Origin: Campylobacteraceae bacterium
GTDB lineage: Bacteria > Campylobacterota > Campylobacteria > Campylobacterales > Sulfurovaceae
Assembly: GCA_026996165.1 (NCBI GenBank)
Contig: JALWMP010000099.1
Span: forward strand, 1 to 45,322
DNA length: 45,322 nt
Reading direction: 5' to 3'
Under the pieces are notes generated by a model. It was not told where the DNA came from. It did no database searches and saw only the letters and a list, made by a program, of their open reading frames with translations. How positions within the stretch are numbered: position 1 is the stretch's first letter; every line of letters starts with the position of its first letter. The position numbers and the translations under genes are program-made. Of this stretch, positions 7,336 to 17,151 are shown in pieces.

Positions 7336-9936
7336 ATGTTAAAAAAAATATTTGGTTCTAAAAACGATAGAATCGTAAAAGGGTACATGAAACGTGCCAA
7401 GCAAATTAATAAACTAGAAGATAACTACAAAAATCTCTCAGATGATGAGTTAAAATCTGCCTTTAATGAACTCAGAAGAGCTGTTCAAAATAAAGAAAAA
7501 ACCCTTGATGATGTTCTTAATGAATCTTTTGCAATAACTAGAGAAGCTGGTACACGTGTACTGGGAATGCGTCATTTTGATGTGCAACTTGTTGGGGGTA
7601 TGGTACTTCATGAAAACTCTATTGCAGAGATGAAAACAGGTGAAGGTAAAACACTTGTTGCTACTCTTCCTGTTGTACTTAATGCAATGTTGGGTCGTGG
7701 AGTACACATTGTTACTGTTAATGATTACCTTGCTAAACGTGACTCTGAAGAGATGGGAAAACTATATAACTTCTTGGGGTACAGTGTTGGGTGTTTAACA
7801 GATGATATTTATGATGAGCGTGTTAAAAAAGCTCAATATGATGCTGATATTACCTATGGAACTAATAATGAGTACGGATTTGACTATCTTCGTGACAATA
7901 TGAAAACTCGTGCAGAAGAGAAGGTACAACGTGACCACTACTATGCTATTGTCGATGAGGTAGACTCCATCTTAATTGATGAAGCTAGAACACCACTGAT
8001 TATCTCTGGACCTGTACAAAGAGACTCAAACCACTATGCTAAAGCTAATGAAATTGCCTTACAGATGATTAAGGGTGAAAAGATAGAGACACGACCAGAT
8101 GAACCAGAGAAGACCACTGGTGACTTCTATGTTGATGAGAAAAATAGACAAGTGATTATGACTGAAGATGGTCTACAAAAAGCACAAGATTTATTTGAAG
8201 TAGATAATCTCTATAGCCTAGAGAATGCCTCTTTGTCTCACCATCTTGACCAAGCTATGAAAGCTCAATATATATTTGTTAAAGATGTTGACTATGTAGT
8301 GCGTAATGGTGAAGTTGTTATTGTTGATGAGTTTACAGGTCGTCTTAGTGAAGGTCGTCGTTTCTCTGAGGGGTTACATCAAGCTATTGAAGCTAAAGAG
8401 GGTGTAGAGGTTCAAGACGAGTCACAAACTCTAGCAGAGATTACATACCAAAACTACTTTAGACTCTATGAGAAACTAGCAGGTATGACAGGAACAGCTC
8501 AAACTGAGGCAACAGAGTTTGCAGAGATTTATAACCTAGAGGTTATATCTATTCCTACCAATTTACCTATTGCAAGAAAAGACCTCAATGACCTTATCTA
8601 TAACACAGAAAAAGAGAAGCTTGACGCAGTTGCTAAAAAAGTTAAAGAACTTCATGAAAAAGGGCAACCTGTACTTATTGGTACAGCATCTATTGAGAAG
8701 TCTGAATTGATTCACAATCGTCTAAAAACAGCTAAAATACCTCACAATATACTTAATGCTAAAAACCATGAGCAAGAGGCACAGATTATTATGGAAGCTG
8801 GTAAAAAAGGGGCTGTTACGGTAGCTACCAACATGGCTGGTCGTGGGGTTGATATTAAAATAGATGATGAGGTTAAAAAACTAGGAGGGCTTTACATTAT
8901 AGGAACGGAACGTCATGAGAGTAGACGTATTGACAACCAATTACGAGGTCGTTCTGGTCGTCAAGGTGACCCAGGAGTTTCACAGTTTTACCTCTCTCTT
9001 GATGACAACCTTTTAAGAATTTTTGGTGGAGAGAAAATTAGAAATATTATGAACAAGTTAGGAGTTGAAGAGGGTGAGTATATTGACTCTAAAATTGTAA
9101 CTCGTTCAGTAGAGAAAGCTCAAAAGAAAGTTGAGAGTATGCACTATGAGTCTCGTAAACATATCTTAGAGTATGATGATATTGCTAATGAGCAAAGAAA
9201 GGTTATATACAACTTTAGAAACCAACTTCTTGATGAAAACTTTGATATTGACTCAAAAATTAGAGAGAATAGAGTAGAGTATGTTGAACATATTTTAGCT
9301 GAATCTGACATATATAATGGAGCTTCACAAGAGGATTTTAATTTAGAAAAGTTAGTTAATATATTAAGAGAAGAACTCAATATAGCTGTTGATATAGAGA
9401 TGTTTAAAGGTAAAGAGTATGATGAACTTCATGAACTTGTTTTAGAAATTTTAGTTAATACTTACGAAGAGAAGATGGCTCCTCTTACTCCAGAGCAACG
9501 TTCAGAGGTGCAACGTATTCTATACCTACAAGTGCTTGACCCTCAATGGAGAGACCATCTTTATGAAATGGACGTTATGAAAACAGGTATTGGGCTTAGA
9601 GGTTACAACCAAAAAGACCCATTAACTGAATATAAAAAAGACTCTTATAACCTCTTTATGTCTTTGATTGAGAGAATTAAATTTGAAGCTATTAAAGTGC
9701 TTCAACTTGTTCAATTTAACTTTGAAGACCCTGCTGAGGAACAAGCTAAACTTGAAGCTATGCGTGATGAACTAGAGGCAGACTTAGAGAGAGCAAAAAC
9801 AAATGAAGATGTAGTTGAAGCTGAAGTTGAGATAGGAAAAAAGCCTAAACGAAATGAGCCTTGTCCTTGTGGTTCAGGTAAAAAATATAAACACTGCTGT
9901 GGAAAGAGTGGACCTAAAAAAGGGTTACTAGCCTAA
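7336..9936 (+). CDS. secA: Preprotein translocase ATPase SecA
   Basis: ATP-driven motor that pushes unfolded proteins through SecYEG. The 866-aa protein shows all expected parts: Walker A MKTGEGKT (residues 99-106), DEAD-like [16 protein letters not shown], preprotein cross-linking domain, second nucleotide-binding fold with [12 protein letters not shown] and the arginine-finger region [13 protein letters not shown], helical scaffold and wing ([16 protein letters not shown]), and a C-terminal zinc finger with C843, C845, C854 and C855 in [14 protein letters not shown]. The zinc finger indicates that SecB or lipid binding is retained. The ribosome site is weak (AGG about 10 nt before the ATG). 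The stop overlaps the ATG of the following permease (TAATG), so the two are coupled. Confidence 0.98.
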   Translation: MLKKIFGSKNDRIVKGYMKRAKQINKLEDNYKNLSDDELKSAFNELRRAVQNKEKTLDDVLNESFAITREAGTRVLGMRHFDVQLVGGMVLHENSIAEMKTGEGKTLVATLPVVLNAMLGRGVHIVTVNDYLAKRDSEEMGKLYNFLGYSVGCLTDDIYDERVKKAQYDADITYGTNNEYGFDYLRDNMKTRAEEKVQRDHYYAIVDEVDSILIDEARTPLIISGPVQRDSNHYAKANEIALQMIKGEKIETRPDEPEKTTGDFYVDEKNRQVIMTEDGLQKAQDLFEVDNLYSLENASLSHHLDQAMKAQYIFVKDVDYVVRNGEVVIVDEFTGRLSEGRRFSEGLHQAIEAKEGVEVQDESQTLAEITYQNYFRLYEKLAGMTGTAQTEATEFAEIYNLEVISIPTNLPIARKDLNDLIYNTEKEKLDAVAKKVKELHEKGQPVLIGTASIEKSELIHNRLKTAKIPHNILNAKNHEQEAQIIMEAGKKGAVTVATNMAGRGVDIKIDDEVKKLGGLYIIGTERHESRRIDNQLRGRSGRQGDPGVSQFYLSLDDNLLRIFGGEKIRNIMNKLGVEEGEYIDSKIVTRSVEKAQKKVESMHYESRKHILEYDDIANEQRKVIYNFRNQLLDENFDIDSKIRENRVEYVEHILAESDIYNGASQEDFNLEKLVNILREELNIAVDIEMFKGKEYDELHELVLEILVNTYEEKMAPLTPEQRSEVQRILYLQVLDPQWRDHLYEMDVMKTGIGLRGYNQKDPLTEYKKDSYNLFMSLIERIKFEAIKVLQLVQFNFEDPAEEQAKLEAMRDELEADLERAKTNEDVVEAEVEIGKKPKRNEPCPCGSGKKYKHCCGKSGPKKGLLA

Positions 9937-11171
9937 TGGCAACCACAGTTAACCATACCTTTGTTAACAAGGTCATAAAACACTACTTAAAATACGATAA
10001 AGATAACCCTTTTATCTTTATCTCCTCACTACTAGCCTTTTTAGGTGTTGCTGCTGGGGTTATGGTACTTATGTTAGCAATGGGTATTATGAATGGAACA
10101 GAGAAAGAGTTTAAAAAAAAACTTTTTGTTATGAACTATCCTATGACTCTTATTCCTGTAGGATACCAAAGTGCAAACAATACTCTCATAGAGAGACTAT
10201 CAACTCAATTTCCTAACTTAAAGTTTTCACCCTACTATACTACTCAAGTCATCTCAAAATCTGGTTCTAATGTCAATGGTTCTATCTTGTATGGTGTAGA
10301 TTTTGAAAAAGAGAAGATGATAAATGAGGTCTTCCAAAAGGCTATGCAGTCATCACTCAATACAAAAAGTAAATTTAAGATAGTTGCAGGTGAAGCCCTA
10401 GCTGTTGAGATGAATGTCTACAAAGGTCAAAAACTTACACTCTATTTCTCAGAAGAACAAGCTGTTGGTTTTGGCTCTATGCCACTACATAAACGCTTTA
10501 CTATTGATGCTACCTTTCACTCTGGACTTAACACCTACGACAAAGCCATTGTCTATACAACACATGGTGCTTTTGAGAAGATTTTAAAACGTAAAAAAGG
10601 AGTCTATGATGGTATTCATATCTACTCTGCCAATGCACAAGAGGACAAAAAAAAGATTATTGCATATCTTGAAAAAATAGGTTATGCAAAGAGTGTACGT
10701 ATACAAGGTTGGTGGGAACAAAATGCCTCATTTTTTGCTGCTATGGAGATGGAGAAGCACTCTCTATTTTTAGTTCTACTACTTATTATCTTAGTTGCTT
10801 CACTCAATATTATCTCTTCACTTCTTATGACAGTAATGAGCCGTCGTTCAGAGATTGCACTTATGAAAACTTTAGGAGCAACAGGAAAAGAGATACAACG
10901 AATCTTCTTTAAACTTGGAACTATTATTGGTGTAGGTGGTATTGTTGCAGGAACTATTTTAGGACTTATTGGAAAATGGATTTTAACCACATTTCCTATT
11001 ATTCAACTCTCAGAAGAGGTTTATGGTTTCTCTAAACTTCCTATTGATTTAACACTAAGCGATTTTATTATGATAATAGTAGGAGCGATTGCTATTGTGC
11101 TTCTCTCTTCTCTTTATCCTGCGAAAAAAGCTTCATCTACTAATCCACTTAATGTACTTAGAAATGAGTAA
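9936..11171 (+). CDS. FtsX-domain ABC permease, LolC/LolE type
   Basis: Probable inner-membrane component of the machine that releases lipoproteins to LolA. The architecture matches LolC/E: one N-terminal membrane helix (about residues 26-54), a large periplasmic MacB-like domain (about 55-270), then three C-terminal helices (about 272-300, 325-350, 370-395) carrying the FtsX signature around MSRRSEIALMKTLGATGKEIQRIF. At 411 aa the size is right. Its ATG overlaps the secA stop. The ATPase partner (LolD) is not in the window, and LolC cannot be separated from LolE by eye; many Campylobacterota have a single such protein. lolA nearby supports the role. A strong hairpin follows directly. Confidence 0.85.
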   Translation: MATTVNHTFVNKVIKHYLKYDKDNPFIFISSLLAFLGVAAGVMVLMLAMGIMNGTEKEFKKKLFVMNYPMTLIPVGYQSANNTLIERLSTQFPNLKFSPYYTTQVISKSGSNVNGSILYGVDFEKEKMINEVFQKAMQSSLNTKSKFKIVAGEALAVEMNVYKGQKLTLYFSEEQAVGFGSMPLHKRFTIDATFHSGLNTYDKAIVYTTHGAFEKILKRKKGVYDGIHIYSANAQEDKKKIIAYLEKIGYAKSVRIQGWWEQNASFFAAMEMEKHSLFLVLLLIILVASLNIISSLLMTVMSRRSEIALMKTLGATGKEIQRIFFKLGTIIGVGGIVAGTILGLIGKWILTTFPIIQLSEEVYGFSKLPIDLTLSDFIMIIVGAIAIVLLSSLYPAKKASSTNPLNVLRNE

Positions 11172-11172
11172 A

Positions 11173-11204
11173 ATTTATAGGGTCAATAACTCGACCCTAT
11201 AAAT
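11173..11204. terminator. Bidirectional terminator hairpin between the LolC/E-type permease and valS
   Basis: Perfect 12-bp arms (ATTTATAGGGTC / GACCCTATAAAT) around an 8-nt loop fill the gap between two convergent genes. No long T-run follows on either strand, so efficiency is uncertain, but position and symmetry suit a shared terminator. Confidence 0.75.
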
Positions 11205-11206
11205 CT

Positions 11207-13840
11207 CTATTTAAACTCCTTAAGCTCACTCTCAACTTTAGCTAACTTCTCAGTAGCCTCCTCTAAAGCTTTTCTATTAGTATCAATAACCTGTTTAGGA
11301 GCATTGGCTACAAACTTCTCATTGTTTAACATACCATTTAGTTTAGCTATCTCTTTTTCAAGCTTCTCTTTTTGCTTTGTAAGTTTTGCAATAATTGCTG
11401 ACATATCAATATCATCAGTAGATATAAACGTCTCTAAGTTATCTGAAACATCAGTTACACAGTTAGCTATTTTTTCATCTACAAAGCTTATCTCTCCCAC
11501 TTTTCCAAGCTTCTCAATAAATGGTTTCATCATCTCTACGTCTGAACCACTTGGAAGTTTAATAGAGGCTTTTTCTATCTTTTGGTTTGCTTTGTCAATA
11601 AGTGTTTTACAACGTCTTACAGAGACAATCGCCTCCATAATAAGCTCAAACTGTTTAATCACCTCATCATCTACTTTGCTTACTGTAGGATAAGCCTTAA
11701 CCATAATAGACTCAGCACCCTCCTCTAGGCTTTCACTACTTAGTCTCATATATAGATTTTCAGTAATAAATGGCATAAATGGGTGAAGTAGCTTCATAGA
11801 CTCTTTAAATATACTTCCAAGCTCTGCTACACTCTCTTTAGAGGCTTTACTTAGTTCAATCCCCCAGTCACAGAACTCACCCCATAAGAAACGATAAAGT
11901 ACAGTTGCTGCATCATTAAAACGGTAAACGTCTATAAACTCTCTTGTCTCTTTAACGGCCATATTAAACCTTGCTAACATATAACGCCCAAGAGGTGTTT
12001 TAATATTTGTAGGGTCAAGGTCTTCAAAATGTTCTTGGTTAAGTTGTAAGAAATTAGTTGCATTAAAGAGTTTATTTGTAAAGTTACGGCTCTGTTCTAA
12101 TTTATCTTCACTAAGTTTAATATCTCGCCCTTGAACAGCTAAAACAGCTAAAGTAAAACGTAAAGCATCGGTAGAGTATTTTTCTATAGTCTCTAAAGGG
12201 TCTATAACATTCCCTTTAGATTTACTCATCTTTTCGCCCTTTTCATCTTTTACTAAGGCATGTAGATAGATGTCTTTAAATGGTAACTCTCCTGTAATGT
12301 TCTCTCCCATCATTAACATTCTAGCAACCCAAAAGAAGAGAATATCAAATCCTGTAATAAGCAGATTATTTGGGTAGAAGTTTTTCATATCATCTTCATT
12401 CCAAAGTGTACCTTTTCCAAACTCTCCATTACCCCAACCAAGCGTTGAAAATGGCCATAAACCAGAACTAAACCAAGTATCAAGTACATCAGGGTCTTGA
12501 TAGATATTTTCAGAGTTACACTTCTCACAAACAGTAGGAGCTTCACCCTCTTCTACCCACTCATGACCACAATCTCTACAGTAGAAAACAGGAATCTGAT
12601 GACCCCACCATAACTGACGAGAGATACACCAATCTCTTAACTCATTCATCCATGCATTGTAAGAGTTTATCCAGTGGCTAGGGAAGAACTCTGCTTCACC
12701 GCGATTTACCTTTTCAATAGCTTTTTGAGCAAACTCTTTTTTAACAAACCACTGTTTAGAGATGTATGGTTCTACAATATTTTTACATCGGTAGCAGTGA
12801 CCAACTTGGTGAGGGTGTTCCTCTATTTTAACCATAAAGCCTTCATCTTCAAGCTTCTTAACAATAACATCACGAGCCTCTAGTCTCTCTAAACCTTGAA
12901 ACTCTCCACAATGCTCATTTAAAATACCTTTTTCATCAAATATAGTAATGAACTTTAAGTTATGTCGTTTTCCAACCTCGTAGTCATTAGTATCATGAGC
13001 AGGAGTAACCTTTACAAATCCTGTTCCAAACTCCATATCTACATGACTGTCTGCAATAATCTCTACTTCACGTTCAATAAGTGGTAACTTAACTTTTTTA
13101 CCAATAAGATGATTATGCCTCTCATCATCTGGGTGAACCATAACAGCTGTATCTCCAAAGTATGTCTCAGGTCTTGTAGTAGCAACTGTAATATTTCCAG
13201 AACCATCAGCAAGTGGATAATTAATATGATACATCTTTCCTATATGGTCTTCATGTTCAACCTCAATATCACTCAATGCACCATCGTGAGTACACCAGTT
13301 AATCATATAGTTATCACGAACTATAAAACCATTGTCATACATCTGTTTAAATGCTTTTTTTACAGAGTTAGCTAAACCCTTATCCATAGTAAAACGCTCA
13401 CGAGACCAAGCAGGACTTACTCCTAATTTTCTAAGTTGTGAAGTAATAGCATCTTGTGAATTCTCTTTTTGTTGCCAAGCACGTTTTAAAAAGGCTTCTC
13501 TTCCTATCTTCTCTTTGGTAGTTCCCTCTGCTAAGAGCTGTTTTTCAACCACATTTTGAGTAGCAATACCTGCATGGTCAACTCCTGGTTGCCAAAGAGT
13601 TTTGTAGCCGTCCATTCGTTTATAACGTACAATAATATCTTGAAGTGTAAAAGTCAAAGCATGACCAATATGTAACTTCCCTGTAACATTTGGTGGTGGC
13701 ATCATAATTGTAAAGTGTCTGTTAGGTTGCTGAATAGCACTATTACCATCTATCTCAAAGTAGTTTCTCTCTTCCCAAAGTTTGTAGTAACTCTCTTCTA
13801 TCTCTTTTGGGTTATATACATTTTTTTTGGTTTCGCTCAT
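11207..13840 (-). CDS. valS: Valyl-tRNA synthetase
   Basis: Class I aminoacyl-tRNA synthetase that charges tRNA-Val and edits misactivated threonine. The 877-aa protein has the PPPNVTG box followed by HIGH at residues 57-60, the CP1 editing domain (about 190-340, with TTRPETYFGDTAVMVHP), a zinc-binding insert with CRDCGHEW and CEKCNSEN, the KMSKSKGN loop at about 537-544, an anticodon-binding helical domain, and a C-terminal coiled coil (about 810-877) typical of ValS. All signatures are intact, in contrast to the gltX-like gene at the right end of the window. The ATG is preceded by a modest ribosome site. It appears to be monocistronic, ending at the shared hairpin at 11173-11204. Confidence 0.98.
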   Translation of the reverse strand: MSETKKNVYNPKEIEESYYKLWEERNYFEIDGNSAIQQPNRHFTIMMPPPNVTGKLHIGHALTFTLQDIIVRYKRMDGYKTLWQPGVDHAGIATQNVVEKQLLAEGTTKEKIGREAFLKRAWQQKENSQDAITSQLRKLGVSPAWSRERFTMDKGLANSVKKAFKQMYDNGFIVRDNYMINWCTHDGALSDIEVEHEDHIGKMYHINYPLADGSGNITVATTRPETYFGDTAVMVHPDDERHNHLIGKKVKLPLIEREVEIIADSHVDMEFGTGFVKVTPAHDTNDYEVGKRHNLKFITIFDEKGILNEHCGEFQGLERLEARDVIVKKLEDEGFMVKIEEHPHQVGHCYRCKNIVEPYISKQWFVKKEFAQKAIEKVNRGEAEFFPSHWINSYNAWMNELRDWCISRQLWWGHQIPVFYCRDCGHEWVEEGEAPTVCEKCNSENIYQDPDVLDTWFSSGLWPFSTLGWGNGEFGKGTLWNEDDMKNFYPNNLLITGFDILFFWVARMLMMGENITGELPFKDIYLHALVKDEKGEKMSKSKGNVIDPLETIEKYSTDALRFTLAVLAVQGRDIKLSEDKLEQSRNFTNKLFNATNFLQLNQEHFEDLDPTNIKTPLGRYMLARFNMAVKETREFIDVYRFNDAATVLYRFLWGEFCDWGIELSKASKESVAELGSIFKESMKLLHPFMPFITENLYMRLSSESLEEGAESIMVKAYPTVSKVDDEVIKQFELIMEAIVSVRRCKTLIDKANQKIEKASIKLPSGSDVEMMKPFIEKLGKVGEISFVDEKIANCVTDVSDNLETFISTDDIDMSAIIAKLTKQKEKLEKEIAKLNGMLNNEKFVANAPKQVIDTNRKALEEATEKLAKVESELKEFK

Positions 13841-14007
13841 CTGTTAATCCATTAATTATAGTGATTTTTTATTGTCGTGATTATAACTGAAATGTGCTTG
13901 TATGGTGTTTTAAAATTAATAAGACCATTTTAGTCCTAATTAACTTTTTTACACATAAACTATATTTAATATATATTTTTTTTATATAAAACTCTATTTT
14001 ATACAAT

Positions 14008-14027
14008 CTATCTGATACAATAGATAG
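14008..14027 (+). promoter_or_regulatory. -10 box inside a palindrome upstream of carbonic anhydrase
   Basis: CTATCT and AGATAG flank an 8-nt spacer that contains TACAAT (14016-14021), a good -10 box about 34 nt before the ATG at 14055. A regulator bound to the palindrome would cover the promoter. No clear -35 box is seen. The predicted leader is about 27 nt with AAGGAAT as ribosome site. Confidence 0.4.
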
Positions 14028-14054
14028 TATATTAAAAAATATTAAGGAATAAGA

Positions 14055-14855
14055 ATGAAACAAATCACAACTTACGCAACCATTGCTTTAGCTTCAATTC
14101 TTTTAACTGCTTGTAATCAACAACCACAAGCATCTACAAAAGAGGCAACTACACATACAGAACATGCCACAACTCATCAACATAAACATTGGGGTTATTC
14201 AGGAGATGTAGCACCTGCACACTGGAGTAGTTTAGATGATAAATTTAAAATGTGTTCAGAGGGTAAAGCTCAAACACCAATTAATGTTGTAGCTACAAAA
14301 GATGTAGATTTAGCTCCTCTTAATATTAACTATGCTCAAGGTTCAAAAAGTATTATTAACAATGGGCATACTGTTCAAGTCAATATAAAAGATGGAGATA
14401 CTCTTACTATTAATGGTGAACCGTATGAGTTGAAACAGTTTCATTTCCATACACCAAGTGAAAATCATATTAATGGGAAATCATTTCCTTTAGAGGCACA
14501 CTTTGTTCATGCTACTAAAGATGGTAAGTTAGCTGTTATAGCTGTAATGTTCCAAGAGGGTACAGAAAACCCAACACTAAACAAAATTATTAAAAGTTTT
14601 CCATTAGAGAAAAATAAAGAGGCAAAATTAGAGTTTGATAAAGATTATTTAGATGTGGTTATGCCACCTAAGAGAGACTACTACCATTTTATGGGTTCTT
14701 TAACTACTCCACCATGTAGTGAGCAAGTCAACTGGTTTGTACTTAAGCAACCACAAACAGCTTCAGCAGAACAGATTGCAGCTATTCATCAAGAAATTGG
14801 TATGAATAACAACCGTCCTATTCAAAAGAGCAATGGTAGAAGTATAGAAAAGTAA
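14055..14855 (+). CDS. Alpha-class carbonic anhydrase, lipoprotein
   Basis: Interconverts CO2 and bicarbonate outside the cytoplasm. Residues 1-19 form a lipoprotein signal ending at LTAC with C20 as the lipidated residue. A His-rich linker (35-45) precedes the catalytic domain, which starts HWGYSGDVAPAHWSSL. Zinc ligands are H130 and H132 in QFHFHTPSEN and H149 in EAHFVHA. C67 and C221 (in TTPPCSEQ) are the usual disulfide pair of exported alpha enzymes. The 266-aa length is typical. It is monocistronic with its own promoter. A bacterium fixing CO2 through the reverse TCA cycle, as many Campylobacterota do, would gain from such an enzyme; that link is inference. Confidence 0.95.
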   Translation: MKQITTYATIALASILLTACNQQPQASTKEATTHTEHATTHQHKHWGYSGDVAPAHWSSLDDKFKMCSEGKAQTPINVVATKDVDLAPLNINYAQGSKSIINNGHTVQVNIKDGDTLTINGEPYELKQFHFHTPSENHINGKSFPLEAHFVHATKDGKLAVIAVMFQEGTENPTLNKIIKSFPLEKNKEAKLEFDKDYLDVVMPPKRDYYHFMGSLTTPPCSEQVNWFVLKQPQTASAEQIAAIHQEIGMNNNRPIQKSNGRSIEK

Positions 14856-14876
14856 ATTTCATATTATTGAGTTTAA

Positions 14877-14906
14877 GTAGGTGATACATTGAAAAATGTA
14901 CCCTAC
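14877..14906. terminator. Hairpin between convergent carbonic anhydrase and rpiB
   Basis: GTAGG and TACATT pair with AATGTA and CCTAC across a GAAA loop, with a small asymmetric bulge. The right arm covers the rpiB stop codon. Only short T-tracts follow, so this is a likely but imperfect shared terminator. Confidence 0.45.
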
Positions 14907-15352
14907 AAATTAGCACCTAGAGAACAACCCTCTATTTTAGCTACACGACTACTATGTCGTCCTCCCTCAAACTCAGTATTGCAAAAAGCATCTATCATAC
15001 TCTCAATGACTCCCTTTCCTACAACACGCTCACCAAAACATAAAATATTTGCATCATTATGAGCTCTAGTTGCACTTGCTGTATAAGCATCATGACAAAG
15101 AGCTGCTCTAATACCTGCTACTTTATTTGCAGCTATAGAGATACCAATACCTGTACCACAAATTAAGATACCAAAACTTCCTTCATCGGCTACTACAGCT
15201 TCGGCACACTTTTTAGCAAAGTCTGGGTAGTCAACTCTCTCAGCACTCTCTGGACCTAAGTCAACAATCTCATGACCCAACTCTCTTACATAATTTTTTG
15301 TAAACTCTTTTACTGCATATCCTGCATGGTCAGTTGCTATATAAAACTTCAT
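14903..15352 (-). CDS. rpiB: Ribose-5-phosphate isomerase B
   Basis: Interconverts ribose 5-phosphate and ribulose 5-phosphate in the pentose phosphate pathway. The 149-aa protein carries the family signatures: IATDHAGYAVKE at the start with H10, YPDFAKKCAEAV, the CGTGIGISIAANKV loop with active-site C65, and ALCHDAYTASATRAHNDANIL with H98 near the phosphate site. Its size and single-domain build are typical. AAAGGAG precedes the ATG at a good distance. It lies 11 bp after lepB, completing a folD-lepB-rpiB transcript. Confidence 0.96.
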   Translation of the reverse strand: MKFYIATDHAGYAVKEFTKNYVRELGHEIVDLGPESAERVDYPDFAKKCAEAVVADEGSFGILICGTGIGISIAANKVAGIRAALCHDAYTASATRAHNDANILCFGERVVGKGVIESMIDAFCNTEFEGGRHSSRVAKIEGCSLGANL

Positions 15353-15363
15353 TCTATTCTCCT

Positions 15364-16221
15364 TTAATATCTTGGCTTTTCATATTGTAAATCATCTACA
15401 AAAGTACCTAATCTATCCCAACGTACTGTCTTTGTATTATTGTCCCAAGAGAAGTATATAAACCAAGGTTTTCCAATAATATTTTTATAAGGTACAGAAC
15501 CCCAAAAACGACTATCGGCTGAATTATCTCGATTATCTCCCATCATATAGTATTGACCCTTCTCAACCTTTTTATAGAAAGCATTCATAGGGTGACCTGA
15601 TGGACTAGTAGTAATAATATCTCCTAACTCTTCTATATAGATAGGGGACATACTTGGTATATAACGAGGAACAAGACCTCTATTTACAGTAATCAAAGCT
15701 GAGAAAGCATCACCATGTTCTGGGGCATACTGAATTCCTGGGAATCTATCCATATATGGATTGTCTACCCACAATTTATCTCTAAATCTTTTAATCTTCT
15801 CAGGTTTATAATTCTTTTTAATATACTCATCACCCTCAGCAAAATGAATATATAGGTGTTTATCTTGGTAAACTACTTCATCTCCACCTGTAGCTACACA
15901 TCGTTTTACATAGTGTGTCTTATTATCTCCAGGATATAGAAAGATAACAATATCTCCACGCTGTGGTTTTGGTCCTTCTATAAGGTGTCCATTACCATTA
16001 AAATCTGGAACTAATCTTAGATTAACCCAAGGAAGTACAGGAAGAGGGATACCATAGGAGAACTTTTTAGCAAAAAGAAAATCTCCTATTTGTAATGTTC
16101 TTTTCATAGAACCAGATGGAATAACAAAAGACTGAACTACAAAGAATATAAGAAAGAGAACAATAATAACCGTTCCTGTCCAAGAGCTGCTAAAACGGTG
16201 TAGTTTACGTAAAAATTCCAT
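15364..16221 (-). CDS. lepB: Signal peptidase I
   Basis: Inner-membrane serine/lysine-dyad protease that removes Sec and Tat signal peptides. One membrane helix (about residues 16-33) leads into the catalytic Ser in VIPSGSMKRTL (S38). The general-base Lys is K106 in THYVKRCVATGGD, and the MGDNRDNSADSRFWGSVP box lies near residue 235. The 285-aa length is ordinary for Campylobacterota, which have one N-terminal helix rather than two. The ATG overlaps the folD stop (TAATG), so the two are translationally coupled. Confidence 0.97.
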   Translation of the reverse strand: MEFLRKLHRFSSSWTGTVIIVLFLIFFVVQSFVIPSGSMKRTLQIGDFLFAKKFSYGIPLPVLPWVNLRLVPDFNGNGHLIEGPKPQRGDIVIFLYPGDNKTHYVKRCVATGGDEVVYQDKHLYIHFAEGDEYIKKNYKPEKIKRFRDKLWVDNPYMDRFPGIQYAPEHGDAFSALITVNRGLVPRYIPSMSPIYIEELGDIITTSPSGHPMNAFYKKVEKGQYYMMGDNRDNSADSRFWGSVPYKNIIGKPWFIYFSWDNNTKTVRWDRLGTFVDDLQYEKPRY

Positions 16222-17084
16222 TAATTATCCTCTTTTATTTGTGAAAATTGTTTAGCAGATTTAAGTGTATTTTGAAGAAGCATTGCAATAGTCATAGGTC
16301 CTACTCCTCCTGGAACAGGAGTAATATATGAACATTTAGGAGCTACAGATTCAAAGTTAACATCTCCCACTAACCGACCATCATCTAAACGATTAATTCC
16401 AATATCTATAACTATAGCTCCCTCTTTTACCATATCTTCTTTAATAAGGTTTGGCACACCAACACCTACAATAACAATATCTGCTTTTGAGGTATGAGAT
16501 TTTAAATCTTTTGTAAATATATGAGTAACAGTTACAGTTGCATTTTTATTAAGTAGTAAAGATGCCATTGGTTTACCTACAATATTACTAGCCCCTACAA
16601 CAACTACATCTTGCCCCTCTAACTCAATATTATACTCTTCAAACATCTTCATAACACCAAGAGGAGTACAAGCAACAAAGCTATCTAAGTTAGATACCAT
16701 ACGACCAACATTATAAGCGTGAAACCCATCTACATCCTTTTTAGGGTCAATTACCTCTAAAATCTTATTTGTATCTATCTGTGGAGGGAGTGGTAACTGT
16801 ACTAAGATACCATGAATATGAGGGTTATTGTTCATCATTGTAATAATCTCTATAATCTCATCTTGAGTAATAGTCTCAGGCATCTTATGAGCAATAGAGT
16901 AAAATCCTACATTTTTACATGCCTTCTCTTTCATATTGACATACGCATGACTTGCAGGGTCATCTCCTACAATTATAACAGCTAAACCAGGGACTATTCC
17001 CTGCTCTTTTTTTAAAACTTCTACTTCAGATTTAACATAATCTTGAACTTTTTTAGATAATGATTTTCCATCAATAAGTTGCAT
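16221..17084 (-). CDS. folD: Bifunctional methylenetetrahydrofolate dehydrogenase/cyclohydrolase FolD
   Basis: Oxidises 5,10-methylene-THF with NADP+ and hydrolyses the product to 10-formyl-THF, supplying purine and initiator-tRNA formylation. The 287-aa protein shows VIIVGDDPASHAYVNMKEKAC with Y48 and K52 as catalytic pair, the HGILVQLPLP signature, DVDGFHAYNVGRM, the nucleotide-binding VVVVGASNIVGKPM, and the C-terminal TPVPGGVGPMT signature. It is the first gene of folD-lepB-rpiB and is divergent from a cytochrome c gene across a 67-bp gap that holds a palindrome. Confidence 0.98.
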   Translation of the reverse strand: MQLIDGKSLSKKVQDYVKSEVEVLKKEQGIVPGLAVIIVGDDPASHAYVNMKEKACKNVGFYSIAHKMPETITQDEIIEIITMMNNNPHIHGILVQLPLPPQIDTNKILEVIDPKKDVDGFHAYNVGRMVSNLDSFVACTPLGVMKMFEEYNIELEGQDVVVVGASNIVGKPMASLLLNKNATVTVTHIFTKDLKSHTSKADIVIVGVGVPNLIKEDMVKEGAIVIDIGINRLDDGRLVGDVNFESVAPKCSYITPVPGGVGPMTIAMLLQNTLKSAKQFSQIKEDN

Positions 17085-17101
17085 ATTTTCACTTTAAGCT
17101 A

Positions 17102-17126
17102 ATTTTTCGGTATTATATCGAAAAAT
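17102..17126. promoter_or_regulatory. Palindrome in the divergent folD / cytochrome c promoter region
   Basis: ATTTTTCG and CGAAAAAT form 8-bp arms around GTATTATAT, which carries a -10-like TATTAT for the plus strand and a TAATAC-like box for the minus strand. The site is central in the 67-bp gap, so it could be an operator for one or both genes. Confidence 0.4.
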
Positions 17127-17151
17127 CTATTTTAGTGAGTTAATCAATACT

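Noticed and set aside
10682-10990. Frames on both strands inside the LolC/E-type permease gene
   Set aside because: Shadows of the permease frame; neither shows family motifs or start signals.
13881-14063. Minus-strand 60-codon frame between valS and carbonic anhydrase
   Set aside because: It lies antisense to the carbonic anhydrase promoter in very AT-rich DNA, is rich in Ile/Lys/Tyr as expected of random AT sequence, and has no ribosome site.
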